A stretch of 64,000 bases of DNA from Thermoanaerobacteraceae bacterium (GCA_017656305.1 JACDOG010000001.1:186001-250000); one strand, 5' to 3'. Shown: positions 9,546-20,491, counted from the stretch's first letter. Numbers and translations are program-made. The notes: generated by a model not told the origin, from the sequence alone.

Positions 9546-9567
9546 GTTACTTGACATGTCATGTAAC
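9546..9567. promoter_or_regulatory. Candidate activator-binding palindrome (UAS) for the synthetase gene
   Basis: A 22-bp palindrome with arms GTTAC and GTAAC around TTGACATGTCAT; 20 of 22 positions are symmetric. It sits 12-33 bases after the stop codon of the sigma-54 activator gene and is centred 117.5 bp from the start of the -24 element, exactly 10 bp more than the equivalent distance at the thiolase operon, so both palindromes face the same side of the helix relative to polymerase. Confidence 0.78.
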
Positions 9568-9578
9568 CTTAACAGTAT

Positions 9579-11315
9579 TTATTGCAGGTTGTATTTTTTC
9601 ATCCTCTGGTACAACCATGCCCTGGATATCTGCAACCTTTTGGCTGCCTGGGCTTTATTGCCGCCGGTCGCTTCCAGAGCATTTTTGATTGCCATTTTTT
9701 CCGTTTGCTCCAGCAGTGACTGCAGCGACTGGCACTGGGTAACCAGGGTTGGGCCGGTGCTGCCCAATTTCTGCAAGTATACGGGCAAGTCCTTGGGCTG
9801 GATTTTATCGCCGTCAACTATATTAAAGGCTCGCTCAAGAACGTTTTCCAATTCTCTAACGTTTCCCGGCCAGTGATAGTTGTTAAATATTTCCCAACAC
9901 TCGGGAGACAGGTCCGCAACCTGCAGGCCAAACTCCCTGTTGAATTCGTTAATAAAATGGCCAACCAGCAGTTTCAAGTCTCCCGGACGCTCTCTTAATG
10001 GAGGTATGGTGATGTTGATTACATTTAGGCGGTAGTACAGGTCTTCTCTGAACTGACCGTTTTCTATCAATTTACTGAGGTCTTTATTGGTAGCCGCCAC
10101 CACCCGGACGTCCACCGGCCGGGTGCGGTTGTCACCCAATCTTTCTATTTCTTTGTCCTGCAGCACACGCAAAAGTTTTGCCTGCAATGGTAAAGACATA
10201 TCGCCAACTTCGTCCAGAAAAATGGTACCTCTGTTGGCCAGTTCAAATTTACCCACCTGCCCGCCTTTCCGGGCACCGGTAAAAGCACCGCCCACGTACC
10301 CGAAAAGTTCAGACTCCAACAGTTGCTCAGGTATGGCAGCGCAGTTCACCTTGATAAACGGCCCGTAGCGGCGGTTGCTCTCCATGTGCAAGGCATGGGC
10401 GAAAATTTCCTTGCCCGTACCCGTTTCCCCGTTTATCAGGACGGTTGAATTGCTCTGCGCCACTTTCCGCACGGTCTCCTTTAACCGACTGATTTCTCTG
10501 GACTCACCTACGATATTGTCCAGCCCATACTTGGCTCCGCGGTAACGCTGCAATTCCCCTTTATAATAGGCAAGTTCGCTGCGCAGTGAATTAATTTTTT
10601 GAGCCAGGGCATTTAGATCATGCACATCCTTAAACATAATTTTGCCAACAGCCCCAATGGTACGCCCTTCCTTTTTTATGGGAATACGCATCACCACCAC
10701 ATCGTGTCCGTTAATGCGTTGCAGGTCACCAATTTCCGCCCGTCCCGTCTGCGCTACCAGGTGCATGCGAGTGTCTTTTAATACTTCCGTAACGTGTTTA
10801 CCGACTACTCTTTCCGATGATTGACCCAATAGGTCGGCAAAGGCTTTGTTTATCATCGTCACTATGCCTTCTCTATTGACCACAATCAGGCCGTCATAAG
10901 CCGCATCCAGGACCGTTTCCATGGTCCCTTTCAGGTCCTTTACCATTTCCAATTCATCTGCTATACTCTGTAATTCTGTAATTTCCTGTATCACGCCCAC
11001 GGCACCAATAATTTTCCCATGCTTAATGATAGGTGTGCGGTTTGTCAAATACACCGTATCGCCGATAGTAAATTTGCGCCCGATATGCGATTTTCCTGTT
11101 TTTAAAATTTTTATCAGACCGGTGTAAGGAATTATGTCTTCGATATAACGGCCAATGACCTGTTCTTCCGCATAACCGTAGATTCTTTGTAAGGCCTTGT
11201 TAAAAACCACAATAACCCCATTGCGATCAACAGCTACCACTCCATTATGCATGGAGTCCAACACGGAAGCATTTTCAACTTGTAACGTTTCCAGTACCTG
11301 ATCCCTGACGGCCAT
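9579..11315 (-). CDS. Sigma-54-dependent activator with two PAS domains
   Basis: Enhancer-binding protein that drives open-complex formation by sigma-54 polymerase. About 578 residues: PAS 1 (about 15-115; LDSMHNGVVAVDRNGVIVVF), PAS 2 (about 130-230; LDAAYDGLIVVNREGIVTMI), a short coiled linker, AAA+ domain (about 260-500) with Walker A GETGTGKE, the sigma-54 contact loop GAFTGA, Walker B GTIFLDE and RLNVINITIPPLRERPGD, then a Fis-type helix-turn-helix (NKAQAAKRLQISRAWLYQR). No receiver domain, so a small ligand or partner sensed by PAS probably controls it. ATG at 11315 follows AGGGGGG. Divergence-free arrangement: it lies directly upstream of two sigma-54 promoters with matching palindromes, hence is the likely regulator of the fatty-acid genes. 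Confidence 0.92.
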   Translation of the reverse strand: MAVRDQVLETLQVENASVLDSMHNGVVAVDRNGVIVVFNKALQRIYGYAEEQVIGRYIEDIIPYTGLIKILKTGKSHIGRKFTIGDTVYLTNRTPIIKHGKIIGAVGVIQEITELQSIADELEMVKDLKGTMETVLDAAYDGLIVVNREGIVTMINKAFADLLGQSSERVVGKHVTEVLKDTRMHLVAQTGRAEIGDLQRINGHDVVVMRIPIKKEGRTIGAVGKIMFKDVHDLNALAQKINSLRSELAYYKGELQRYRGAKYGLDNIVGESREISRLKETVRKVAQSNSTVLINGETGTGKEIFAHALHMESNRRYGPFIKVNCAAIPEQLLESELFGYVGGAFTGARKGGQVGKFELANRGTIFLDEVGDMSLPLQAKLLRVLQDKEIERLGDNRTRPVDVRVVAATNKDLSKLIENGQFREDLYYRLNVINITIPPLRERPGDLKLLVGHFINEFNREFGLQVADLSPECWEIFNNYHWPGNVRELENVLERAFNIVDGDKIQPKDLPVYLQKLGSTGPTLVTQCQSLQSLLEQTEKMAIKNALEATGGNKAQAAKRLQISRAWLYQRMKKYNLQ

Positions 11316-11425
11316 ACGACCCCCCCTGAAGCTATTCATAATTTTTAAACTTTTAAAAAATTATAAATTTTCTATTATCTAATTCCACATTATACCTAAT
11401 TATCCTGTTAATTTATAGCAAAAAT

Positions 11426-11521
11426 TAGTGAACGGTTTAAAACGGGCGCTCAACGGCATTTATGGCCCGGTGAACAGTAAGAAAAATGTATATGACCGTT
11501 TACAGAATGTGTAGTTCACTA
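11426..11521. promoter_or_regulatory. Possible operator region upstream of the activator gene (GTGAAC repeats)
   Basis: Between pnp and the activator gene the plus strand carries TAGTGAAC (11426-11433), GGTGAAC (11469-11475) and the inverted copy GTTCACTA (11514-11521). A -10-like TATAAT on the minus strand (11389-11394) lies downstream, but no good -35 is visible. The repeats could be regulatory half-sites; this is weak evidence. Confidence 0.25.
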
Positions 11522-11544
11522 TACAGCCGGGCATAAATCCAGAA

Positions 11545-11575
11545 ATAAAAAAAGCCATAAACTTTAGTTTATGGC
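11545..11575 (-). terminator. Rho-independent terminator after pnp
   Basis: Minus-strand stem GCCATAAACT / AGTTTATGGC with a minimal loop, followed by a run of seven T. It begins eight bases after the pnp stop codon and closes the rpsO-pnp unit. Confidence 0.85.
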
Positions 11576-11583
11576 CTGGATAA

Positions 11584-13821
11584 CTAATCTCTCTTGAAAT
11601 TACGGTTTTTGTTATTGCGACGCCTGTGATCCCTTCCCTCTCGCTGCGGTTTTCGCTCCTCATGGTCGGGAAGCGCTTCTTTTCGTGACAGCTTTAACCT
11701 GCCAAGATGGTCATATCCTAGAGCTTTAACAGTGATGGTATCTCCTTCTTTAACAACATCCTCAACCCTGTTGACCCGTTCGTGGGACAGCTGGGAAATG
11801 TGGACCATTCCTTCCTTACCGGGCATGCCAAAAATTCCGGGCAGCACTTCGACAAAGGCACCAAAATCTGTTATCTTGGTTACTTTCCCCAAATAGATTT
11901 TTCCTGGTTCTACTTCTTGTGTCAGTAATTTAATGATTTCCTTAGCCCTGTTACCTGCCTCTTTGTCCACAGCGGCTATGAATACCCTTCCGTCATCTTC
12001 AATATCCACTTTAACGTCAGTTTCATCAATAATCTTTTTAATGGTCTTTCCGCCCGGCCCGATGACATCCCTAATCTTGTCCGGGTCAATCTGCATGCGT
12101 ATAATGCTGGGAGCATAAGGCGACAGTTCTTGTCTCGGTTCGGAAATTGTTTCCAGCATTTTGCTTAGAATATACATTCTTCCTTTCCGGGCCTGTTCCA
12201 GTGCTTGTCTAAAAATAGGCATGTCGATACCGGCAATTTTTATGTCCATTTGCAATGCCGTAATACCGTTTTTCGTTCCGGCTACCTTGAAATCCATATC
12301 GCCCAGGGCGTCTTCGGCACCTTGAATATCCGTCAACACGGCAATCTTATCTTCTTCTTTCATTAACCCCATGGCAACCCCGGCTACCGGTTCTTTAATG
12401 GGTACTCCGGCATCCATCAGTGCCAGGGTACTGCCGCAGACACTGGCCATGGACGTAGACCCGTTGGACTCCACAACTTCAGAAACCAGGCGAATGGTAT
12501 AGGGGAACTCATCTTCATCGGGCAACATGGGCTCCAGAGCTCTTTCAGCCAGCGCACCATGTCCTATTTCCCTGCGCCCAGGACCACGCATGGGCCGTGC
12601 TTCTCCAACGCTGTACGGTGGGAAATTGTAATGGTGCATGTAGCGCTTGGATTCCTCCAGCCCCAGTCCATCCAAAATTTGCTCCTCACTGATGGCTCCT
12701 AAGGTGGCAATGGTAATGACCTGCGTTTCCCCGCGGGTAAATAATCCCGAACCATGAGTACGCGGCAATACCCCTACTTCACACCAGATGGGGCGAATTT
12801 CATCAAGAGCTCGTCCATCCAAACGCTTAGAATGATTAATTACAAAATCACGAACAATCTTTTTCTCCTCGCCGGCAATTACCTCAGCTACCTTCTTGTC
12901 AAAATCCTCTATGCTTTCCACCAGGGAAGCATATTCTTCCAAAAATTGTTCCACAAGCTGTTCTTTAACCTGGGCCAGTTTCTTTTCCCGCTCTTTCTTT
13001 TTCAAGCCTTTCATGCACTCTTCAATGGCTGCTTTCAGCGGTTCATGACATTTTTGGGCAATTTCTGCACTGAGTTCTTCATCAAGAGCATCTTCCGGCA
13101 CCTCTTGTTTTTCCTTGGCCAGTCCTTTTGCCAAAGCCTCTTTTCTAAACTCTTCAATAAATTCTACCAGTTTTTTAACCTCTTCATGTCCTTTTTCAAT
13201 AGCATCCAGAATAATTTCTTCAGAAACCTCGTCCGCACCGGCTTCAACCATCATAACGGCATCTCGGGTACCGGCAACAATTAAACGTAATTTGCTTTTT
13301 TCAGACTGTTCCACGTTGGGATTGACCACCAGCTCGTTGTCCACATAGCCCATTTCCACAGCACCAATAGGCCCTTGAAAGGGAATGTCAGAAATATGTA
13401 GTGCTGCGGACGCTCCAATCATGGCAGCTACATCCGGCGGATTATCCTGGTCCACGGACATGACCGTCGCCACTACCTGAACGTCATTACGGTAATGTTT
13501 CGGGAATAGCGGGCGAATCGGTCGGTCAATAAGTCTTGCCGTCAATATGGCTTGTTCACTGGGACGCCCCTCCCGTTTGATAAATCCCCCGGGAATCTTA
13601 CCAACCGAGTACAATCTTTCCTCGTAATCTACAATAAGTGGAAAAAAATCTATTCCTTCGCGCGGTTCCTCCGAAGCGGTAGCCGTTACTAAAACAACGG
13701 TATCGCCGTAACGAACAAGCACCGAACCGTTAGCCTGTTTCGCAACTCTTCCTGTTTCTAAAACCAGTTCTCTTCCACCAACTGTGACTCCTTTAATTAA
13801 CCCTTCTCTGTCCGACTGCAT
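11584..13821 (-). CDS. pnp: Polyribonucleotide nucleotidyltransferase (PNPase)
   Basis: 3'-to-5' phosphorolytic exoribonuclease of the degradosome. About 745 residues: first RNase PH domain ([21 protein letters not shown]), an all-helical charged linker (about 210-320), second RNase PH domain with the catalytic region [18 protein letters not shown], then KH ([15 protein letters not shown]) and S1 ([23 protein letters not shown]) domains and a basic Arg/Asn-rich tail. All catalytic parts look intact. ATG at 13821 is used; the TTG just before it is nearer to the AAGGAGG site and cannot be excluded. Follows rpsO, as in Bacillus. Confidence 0.97.
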   Translation of the reverse strand: MQSDREGLIKGVTVGGRELVLETGRVAKQANGSVLVRYGDTVVLVTATASEEPREGIDFFPLIVDYEERLYSVGKIPGGFIKREGRPSEQAILTARLIDRPIRPLFPKHYRNDVQVVATVMSVDQDNPPDVAAMIGASAALHISDIPFQGPIGAVEMGYVDNELVVNPNVEQSEKSKLRLIVAGTRDAVMMVEAGADEVSEEIILDAIEKGHEEVKKLVEFIEEFRKEALAKGLAKEKQEVPEDALDEELSAEIAQKCHEPLKAAIEECMKGLKKKEREKKLAQVKEQLVEQFLEEYASLVESIEDFDKKVAEVIAGEEKKIVRDFVINHSKRLDGRALDEIRPIWCEVGVLPRTHGSGLFTRGETQVITIATLGAISEEQILDGLGLEESKRYMHHYNFPPYSVGEARPMRGPGRREIGHGALAERALEPMLPDEDEFPYTIRLVSEVVESNGSTSMASVCGSTLALMDAGVPIKEPVAGVAMGLMKEEDKIAVLTDIQGAEDALGDMDFKVAGTKNGITALQMDIKIAGIDMPIFRQALEQARKGRMYILSKMLETISEPRQELSPYAPSIIRMQIDPDKIRDVIGPGGKTIKKIIDETDVKVDIEDDGRVFIAAVDKEAGNRAKEIIKLLTQEVEPGKIYLGKVTKITDFGAFVEVLPGIFGMPGKEGMVHISQLSHERVNRVEDVVKEGDTITVKALGYDHLGRLKLSRKEALPDHEERKPQREGRDHRRRNNKNRNFKRD

Positions 13822-14000
13822 CAAACATTAAAACCTCCTTAGAACTTTCCTAATGATTTCCTAAATATACTAGGTCACTAAAAGTTTATAAATTCCACAT
13901 TATTTATATTATTTCCTTCAATAACAGAAAAAAATACCAAATTTACCCCACTGAAAACGACAAGGTTTTTCGGCCAGCGGCTGACTCAGCCGTACAGCTT

Positions 14001-14027
14001 ATAAAAAATAGAGCGGTAGCCCGCTCT
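14001..14027 (-). terminator. Terminator hairpin overlapping the rpsO stop
   Basis: Minus-strand stem AGAGCGG / CCGCTCT with a four-base loop, followed by ATTTTTTAT. The stem includes part of the rpsO stop codon. It may end rpsO transcripts or protect the 3' end while some polymerase reads on into pnp. Confidence 0.75.
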
Positions 14028-14295
14028 ATCTTCTCAACCCAAGCTGTTCAATTATCCTGCGGTAACGTTCAAAATCTTTTTCCTTCAGGTAATTCAACAG
14101 GCCTCTCCGCTTACCTACCATCTTCAATAAACCGCGTCTTGAATGGTGGTCTTTCTTGTGAGTTTTCAAATGCTCCGTCAAATGGTTGATACGCTCAGTC
14201 AAAATGGCAATCTGTACTTCAGGAGAGCCTGTATCACTATCATGCAGTTGGTACTTTTCGATAATTTCCTGTTTCTTTTCCGGAGAAATAGCCAC
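14026..14295 (-). CDS. rpsO: 30S ribosomal protein S15
   Basis: Primary 16S rRNA-binding protein that nucleates the platform of the small subunit. The 89-residue product is full length, with the conserved blocks [35 protein letters not shown] and [13 protein letters not shown] start at 14295 after AAGGAGGTGAACAAAC. It lies just upstream of pnp, the universal arrangement. A long stem in the leader may provide S15 autoregulation. Confidence 0.97.
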   Translation of the reverse strand: MAISPEKKQEIIEKYQLHDSDTGSPEVQIAILTERINHLTEHLKTHKKDHHSRRGLLKMVGKRRGLLNYLKEKDFERYRRIIEQLGLRR

Positions 14296-14326
14296 GTTTG
14301 TTCACCTCCTTTAAATCATATAATCG

Positions 14327-14372
14327 CCACTAACCAAGAAACCGCCGGAGGAACGGGTAACCTAGTTAGTGG
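14327..14372 (-). promoter_or_regulatory. Candidate rpsO leader structure
   Basis: An exact 8-bp inverted repeat, CCACTAAC / GTTAGTGG, encloses 30 bases that can form a further small GC-rich stem; it ends about 30 bases before the rpsO start. S15 commonly represses its own translation by binding a structured leader. The position fits, but I could not match it to a described S15 leader class. Confidence 0.4.
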
Positions 14373-14437
14373 TTCACTGCTGATTATTATAAACGAAACA
14401 ACTGCCGTTGGCAACTATTTATTTAATAACAGATGTT

Positions 14438-14659
14438 CTATTTACCGATGATAGTGATTACCAACCGACCCATTTCCGTATCTTTAATAACTATATCAAA
14501 CATTCTACCGGAAGCGGAAAAAAAATTGCGAAAACGAGTAGCTGTAGAAATAAACCCTGGTATGCCTTGAGTAGCTTTCAGAATATCAGCTGCGGTAATG
14601 TTTTCTTGGCGCAACTCTTTCAATCTTTTTTGAGCATGCCGGGTTATAATTATCCGCAA
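14438..14659 (-). CDS. Small DUF4258-like protein
   Basis: About 73 residues. The N-terminal RHAQKRLKELRQENITAADILKA resembles the DUF4258 pattern (a His-Ala-x-x-R motif followed by an alpha-helical 'I-x-x-x-D-I' segment), and the C-terminus ends in beta-type VIKDTEMGRLVITIIG. The function of this family is unknown; some members sit next to antitoxin-like genes, but no partner is seen here. Starts are TTG only: 14659 has AGAGG nine bases upstream, whereas 14668 touches that site. An inverted repeat (14662-14705) covers the ribosome site. It stands between ribF and rpsO, where Bacillus has nothing. Confidence 0.6.
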   Translation of the reverse strand: MRIIITRHAQKRLKELRQENITAADILKATQGIPGFISTATRFRNFFSASGRMFDIVIKDTEMGRLVITIIGK

Positions 14660-14661
14660 TT

Positions 14662-14705
14662 TAACCAACCTCTACTCAAATTTGCACTTTTTAAGAGGCT
14701 GGTTA
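14662..14705. repeat. Inverted repeat covering the start of the DUF4258-like gene
   Basis: Arms TAACCAACCTCT (14662-14673) and AGAGGCTGGTTA (14694-14705) pair at 11 of 12 positions around a 20-base loop. In the minus-strand transcript the downstream arm contains the AGAGG ribosome site, so folding would hide it. It could also be a protein-binding operator. Confidence 0.5.
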
Positions 14706-14815
14706 ACATTGGGCTATATTAAATCAGAAAAACACGTGTACTTTAATTACGACAAACGTCACCAAGCCTCTCAGTATTTATTACTGCAGAGGACTTAGCC
14801 ACATGTCTGGAAATG

Positions 14816-15778
14816 TTAACCACTATATAAAATCTCTGTTGCGGCTGCAACATCCTCCCTTATTTGTGCCACCAGTTGGTCAACACCAGAAAAGGTTTTT
14901 TCATCCCGCAGCCTTTTTACAATTTCCACCTGCAACGTCATACCATACAGGTCACCTTGATAGTCAATTAAATGCACCTCAACAGACAAGGTTTGTTTGC
15001 CAAAAGTGGGGCAGCACCCCACATTCATCACACCCGCTTTATAAAAGCCTTCACCTCGTACCCAAACGGCATAGACACCGGTAGGTACCATAACTTTTTG
15101 GTCAATTAATCTAAGGTTGGCGGTAGGAAATCCAATCTGCCGCCCACGCTGGTCACCGGCTATCACCTGTCCCTGCAAAGTATACGGGTGCCCCAAGTAC
15201 CTGTTGGCCAGCTCAATTTCTCCTTGCTGCAGGTATTTGCGAATCAAGGAGCTGCTGACAACCTCTCCATTTATGGTAACGGGGGGAATCACCTGTAAAT
15301 AATAGTTATAGGTCTGCTGCAGCTGTTGAAGCAGCTCGGGAGTGCCTTTTCCTCCGGCACCAAATGTATAATTATAACCCACAAAAATTGCCGCTGCCCG
15401 TAATTTATCCATAAGAATGCGGCTTACAAATTCTTCAGGAGACATTTGCGCAAGCCGCTCCGTAAAGGGAACTTCCAGCAAAAAATCCGGTTCCAGTTTC
15501 TCGATATATTGCCGTTTTAGTGTATTATTGCTCAGTAACTCGGGAGCTTTTGCCGGCTGTAGCACCTGCAACGGATGAGGCGCAAACGTCAGTACTGCAG
15601 AGTTAACCCCGTGTTCTCTGGCCCATGCAGTCGCTTCCTTGATTAGTTTCTGGTGTCCCCTGTGTACCCCGTCAAAATTTCCCAAAACTAAAGCCGTGGC
15701 TTGCATAAGAGAAAATTCACGAGTAACTTTAGCTACTTTCACCTTAACTCGCTCCCCAATAAAAATTGTTTTGGCCAT
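14816..15778 (-). CDS. ribF: Bifunctional riboflavin kinase / FAD synthetase
   Basis: Makes FMN from riboflavin and then FAD, the cofactor of the acyl-CoA dehydrogenases and TrmFO in this window. 320 residues: N-terminal FAD synthetase domain with LGNFDGVHRGHQKLI (nucleotidyltransferase H-x-G-H-like motif) and SSLIRKYLQQGEI, then C-terminal riboflavin kinase domain with GRQIGFPTANLRL (kinase G-x-PTAN motif) and PTGVYAVWV. ATG at 15778 after GGATAGG. Directly downstream of truB, as in Bacillus. Confidence 0.95.
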   Translation of the reverse strand: MAKTIFIGERVKVKVAKVTREFSLMQATALVLGNFDGVHRGHQKLIKEATAWAREHGVNSAVLTFAPHPLQVLQPAKAPELLSNNTLKRQYIEKLEPDFLLEVPFTERLAQMSPEEFVSRILMDKLRAAAIFVGYNYTFGAGGKGTPELLQQLQQTYNYYLQVIPPVTINGEVVSSSLIRKYLQQGEIELANRYLGHPYTLQGQVIAGDQRGRQIGFPTANLRLIDQKVMVPTGVYAVWVRGEGFYKAGVMNVGCCPTFGKQTLSVEVHLIDYQGDLYGMTLQVEIVKRLRDEKTFSGVDQLVAQIREDVAAATEILYSG

Positions 15779-15787
15779 TACCTATCC

Positions 15788-16702
15788 TCAGCCGTGACAA
15801 AAAACTTTGTTGGCTTTCAATTGCATTCCTGCAGGCGTTGTTTGCACATAACCTATGGCTATAAAGCAATCGTTGTGGTCATATATCCTTACTCCGGATT
15901 GGCTGTGGTCGGCATCCATAACAAAACCACTGGATTGAATCAGGTTCCCATTACATAATTTACGTCGAAAATACTCAGAAGTTAATTTTACTTTCGGCCA
16001 ATGGCTAACCGCAGTATCCATAGGCAACAGGAACTGCTCTGGCTCTCCCTTGCACCGTTCCAACTCTTCCAAAGTAAAGGCAGCACCAATTTCAAAAGGA
16101 CCAACTGTCGTCCGCAGCAAAAATTTCATAAACGCCCCGCAGCCCAGTTCCTGGCCAATATCGTGACAAAGAGTACGGATATATGTACCCTTTGAACATG
16201 AAACATCGAAAGTAATGCTCGTTATTCCTGCCTCATTATCCATGCGCACAATATCCAAACTATAAATTTTTACAAGCCGTTCCTTTCTAGCGACGGTCTT
16301 TCCCTCACGTGCCAGTTGGTACAGTTTTTTCCCCCCTACCTTGACCGCAGATGTCATGGGGGGCACCTGCTTGATATTTCCCTTAAACTTACGGAAAACT
16401 TCTTCCAGCTGCTCTTGCGAAAATTCCGGTACCGACTTTTGTTCAACTACCTTTCCGAATGCATCTCCCGTATCCGTTGTCTTGCCCAAGACCATTTCAC
16501 AGCGATAACTTTTGGATAATTCCAATACATATTCGCTTAATCTTGTAGCCCTGCCCAGCGATAGAACCAGGACGCCCGTAGCTCCCGGGTCCAGAGTTCC
16601 TGTATGGCCGATCTTGCGCTGTCCAAAAAGCTTTCTTGCCCAGGTCACAACATCATGAGAAGTCATACCGGTGGGTTTTAATACATTGACAAAACCATCC
16701 AC
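15788..16702 (-). CDS. truB: tRNA pseudouridine-55 synthase
   Basis: Isomerises U55 in the T-loop of tRNA. 304 residues with the TruB signature KIGHTGTLDPGATGVLVL containing the catalytic Asp, YRCEMVLGKTTDTGD, PPMTSAVKVGGKKLYQLAREG and CSKGTYIRTLCHDIG. The C-terminal part continues into a short PUA-like tail. GTG start at 16702, with GGAGAG nine bases upstream. Member of the nusA-infB operon. Confidence 0.95.
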   Translation of the reverse strand: MDGFVNVLKPTGMTSHDVVTWARKLFGQRKIGHTGTLDPGATGVLVLSLGRATRLSEYVLELSKSYRCEMVLGKTTDTGDAFGKVVEQKSVPEFSQEQLEEVFRKFKGNIKQVPPMTSAVKVGGKKLYQLAREGKTVARKERLVKIYSLDIVRMDNEAGITSITFDVSCSKGTYIRTLCHDIGQELGCGAFMKFLLRTTVGPFEIGAAFTLEELERCKGEPEQFLLPMDTAVSHWPKVKLTSEYFRRKLCNGNLIQSSGFVMDADHSQSGVRIYDHNDCFIAIGYVQTTPAGMQLKANKVFCHG

Positions 16703-16720
16703 GGCGTCATCTCTCCATGA

Positions 16721-17689
16721 CTAATTTTTGTTCACTTCTTGTTGAGTAACGGTTACTACCTTACGAATAACCTCCGGCAGGGTACCAGTCATGGTACAAC
16801 CGGCTGCCTTGGCATGGCCGCCGCCGCCAAACTTGCCTGCAATATCATTGACGTCCGCTTTTCCTTTGGAGCGAAAAGCTACTTTAATCTTATTTTTCGC
16901 TATCTGCCGGAAAAATAAGGCTACTTCAACACCTCTTAAAGATCTCGGGTAATTTACCAGCCCATCGCAGTGCTCGTTGTCCGCTCCCAACTTGTGCATT
17001 GTCTTCAAATCCACCCACATGTACGCCACTTTACCGTCCTCACTGACGGTCAAGGTAGGCAGCACCTTTTCCAATAGTCTTAATTTAACCAGCGGTTGAT
17101 TATCATAAAGCAACTGATTTATTTTACCTGGGTTGACCCCTGCCTCCAACAGACGGGCCGTTATTTCCATAGTCCGCGGCCGGGTGCTCTCATACTGGAA
17201 AGAACCGGTGTCAGTGGCAATAGCAACATATAAGGCACTGGCAATATCAACGGTTAACGGTATATTTAGAGCGGCTATCAATTCGTATACTATTTGCCCC
17301 GCAGCAGCAGCATCAGCGTCAACAAAATTTATTTGACCGAAATACTGATTGCTGACATGATGATCGATATTGATAATTACCGGTTTTTCTCGGTGAATGA
17401 AGTTTTGTAACGTGTCACCCACCCGGTCTAAACCTGTCAGGTCCACTGCGATACAAAGAGAGGGAGACGCCTTTAAAGCAGAAGGGAGTTGAATTGCTTC
17501 ACTCCCTTTTAAAAATTGATATTGTTCCGGAATCCTGTCATTGTTTACTAAAGTAATTTCCTTACCCAGTGCTTCCAGTGCCAGCCCCATGGCAATCATG
17601 GAGCCAATGCTATCCCCATCGGGGATAATATGCGAAGTGATCATTATTTGCTTGTGTTTATCCAATTCCGCAATAATTTTATCAATCAT
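16721..17689 (-). CDS. nrnA: DHH-family oligoribonuclease / pAp phosphatase
   Basis: Degrades 2-5 nt RNA oligomers and dephosphorylates pAp. About 322 residues: DHH domain with SHIIPDGDSIGSMIAMGLAL (first metal-binding Asp pair), INIDHHVSNQYFG (the DHH motif) and ATDTGSFQYEST, followed by the DHHA1 domain ending GKFGGGGHAKAAGCTM. Start set to the ATG at 17689, which overlaps the rbfA stop (GATGATTGAT); the longer frame to 17764 runs inside rbfA. AGAGG is upstream. Belongs to the nusA-infB operon. Confidence 0.92.
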   Translation of the reverse strand: MIDKIIAELDKHKQIMITSHIIPDGDSIGSMIAMGLALEALGKEITLVNNDRIPEQYQFLKGSEAIQLPSALKASPSLCIAVDLTGLDRVGDTLQNFIHREKPVIINIDHHVSNQYFGQINFVDADAAAAGQIVYELIAALNIPLTVDIASALYVAIATDTGSFQYESTRPRTMEITARLLEAGVNPGKINQLLYDNQPLVKLRLLEKVLPTLTVSEDGKVAYMWVDLKTMHKLGADNEHCDGLVNYPRSLRGVEVALFFRQIAKNKIKVAFRSKGKADVNDIAGKFGGGGHAKAAGCTMTGTLPEVIRKVVTVTQQEVNKN

Positions 17690-18044
17690 CGTCTCGAGCC
17701 TCTTTTGTGCTGACTTCCGATAATAATTTGGCAATATGTGCGCCATGTTCAATGGACTGGTCAAACCGAAACTCTATTTCCGGCACGTGCCGCAACTTTA
17801 TTCTCCTCCCCAGTTCCCGTCTCACAAAACTGGTAGCCTTTTGCAAACCTTCAAGGGAATTCTTCTTCTCCTGCTCACTACCGTAAACACTTACATAAAT
17901 TTTGGCATGGCGCAAGTCTTTTGATACCTCTACTGCTGTCACCGTGACAAATCCGACACGAGGGTCCTTCACTTCGTCCCTAATAATTTGCGCCACTTCC
18001 TTTTTCATCTGCTCAGCAACCCTAGTTGGCCTCAGGGAAGACAT
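17682..18044 (-). CDS. rbfA: 30S ribosome-binding factor A
   Basis: Late 30S maturation factor that binds 16S rRNA near helix 1. 120 residues with the typical single KH-like domain: RPTRVAEQMKKEVAQIIRDE, DPRVGFVTVTAVEVSKDLRHAKIYVSV and RHVPEIEFRFDQSIEHGAHI. ATG at 18044 follows GGGGTG. It comes 18 bases after infB; the ylxP gene that sits between them in Bacillus is missing. Confidence 0.95.
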   Translation of the reverse strand: MSSLRPTRVAEQMKKEVAQIIRDEVKDPRVGFVTVTAVEVSKDLRHAKIYVSVYGSEQEKKNSLEGLQKATSFVRRELGRRIKLRHVPEIEFRFDQSIEHGAHIAKLLSEVSTKEARDDD

Positions 18045-18062
18045 ATCAGGTACACCCCACTT

Positions 18063-20141
<2,079 letters not shown>

Positions 20142-20183
20142 TTTAATTGCACCCCCTTAATTTTGAGAAAAAGCCTTCCAGTA

Positions 20184-20489
20184 TCAACTCCCATCCAGTA
20201 AATTTGCAATGCGCTGCGCAAAATTTTTGTCCACAATTGCCAGTGCCGCACGCGGGGACTTTCCAATAGCGCCTCCCAGTTCCTCCTTGGTGCTGAAAGT
20301 ATAGGTGGGTACACCATACCAGGCCGCTTTATCAGCTATTTTTTTTCCGGTATTTTTTGAGACGTCAGTAGCTATGATAACCAGTTCCACCTGCCCGCGT
20401 CTGATCTTGTCCAGAATTGCTTCTTCTCCGGAAACCAGTTTACCCGCCTTCTGTGCAAAACCCAGCATATTCAGTACCGCCTGCGACAT
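20184..20489 (-). CDS. ylxQ: L7Ae-type ribosomal/RNA-binding protein YlxQ
   Basis: 101-residue member of the L7Ae/L30e/Gadd45 family, which binds kink-turn RNA. Seen: LGFAQKAGKLVSGEEAILDKIRRGQVELVIIATDVSKNTGKKI (shown in parts; the G-x-A-x-x-A-G-K start and the I-I-A-x-D-x-S core are diagnostic) and EELGGAIGKSPRAALAI. Lies between rnpM and infB as in Bacillus, two bases after the rnpM stop. Confidence 0.9.
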   Translation of the reverse strand: MSQAVLNMLGFAQKAGKLVSGEEAILDKIRRGQVELVIIATDVSKNTGKKIADKAAWYGVPTYTFSTKEELGGAIGKSPRAALAIVDKNFAQRIANLLDGS

Positions 20490-20491
20490 GC

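Noticed and set aside
12754-13284. Phe-rich 176-codon plus-strand frame
   Set aside because: Antisense of the Lys/Glu-rich helical linker of PNPase, which explains its Phe/Leu richness.
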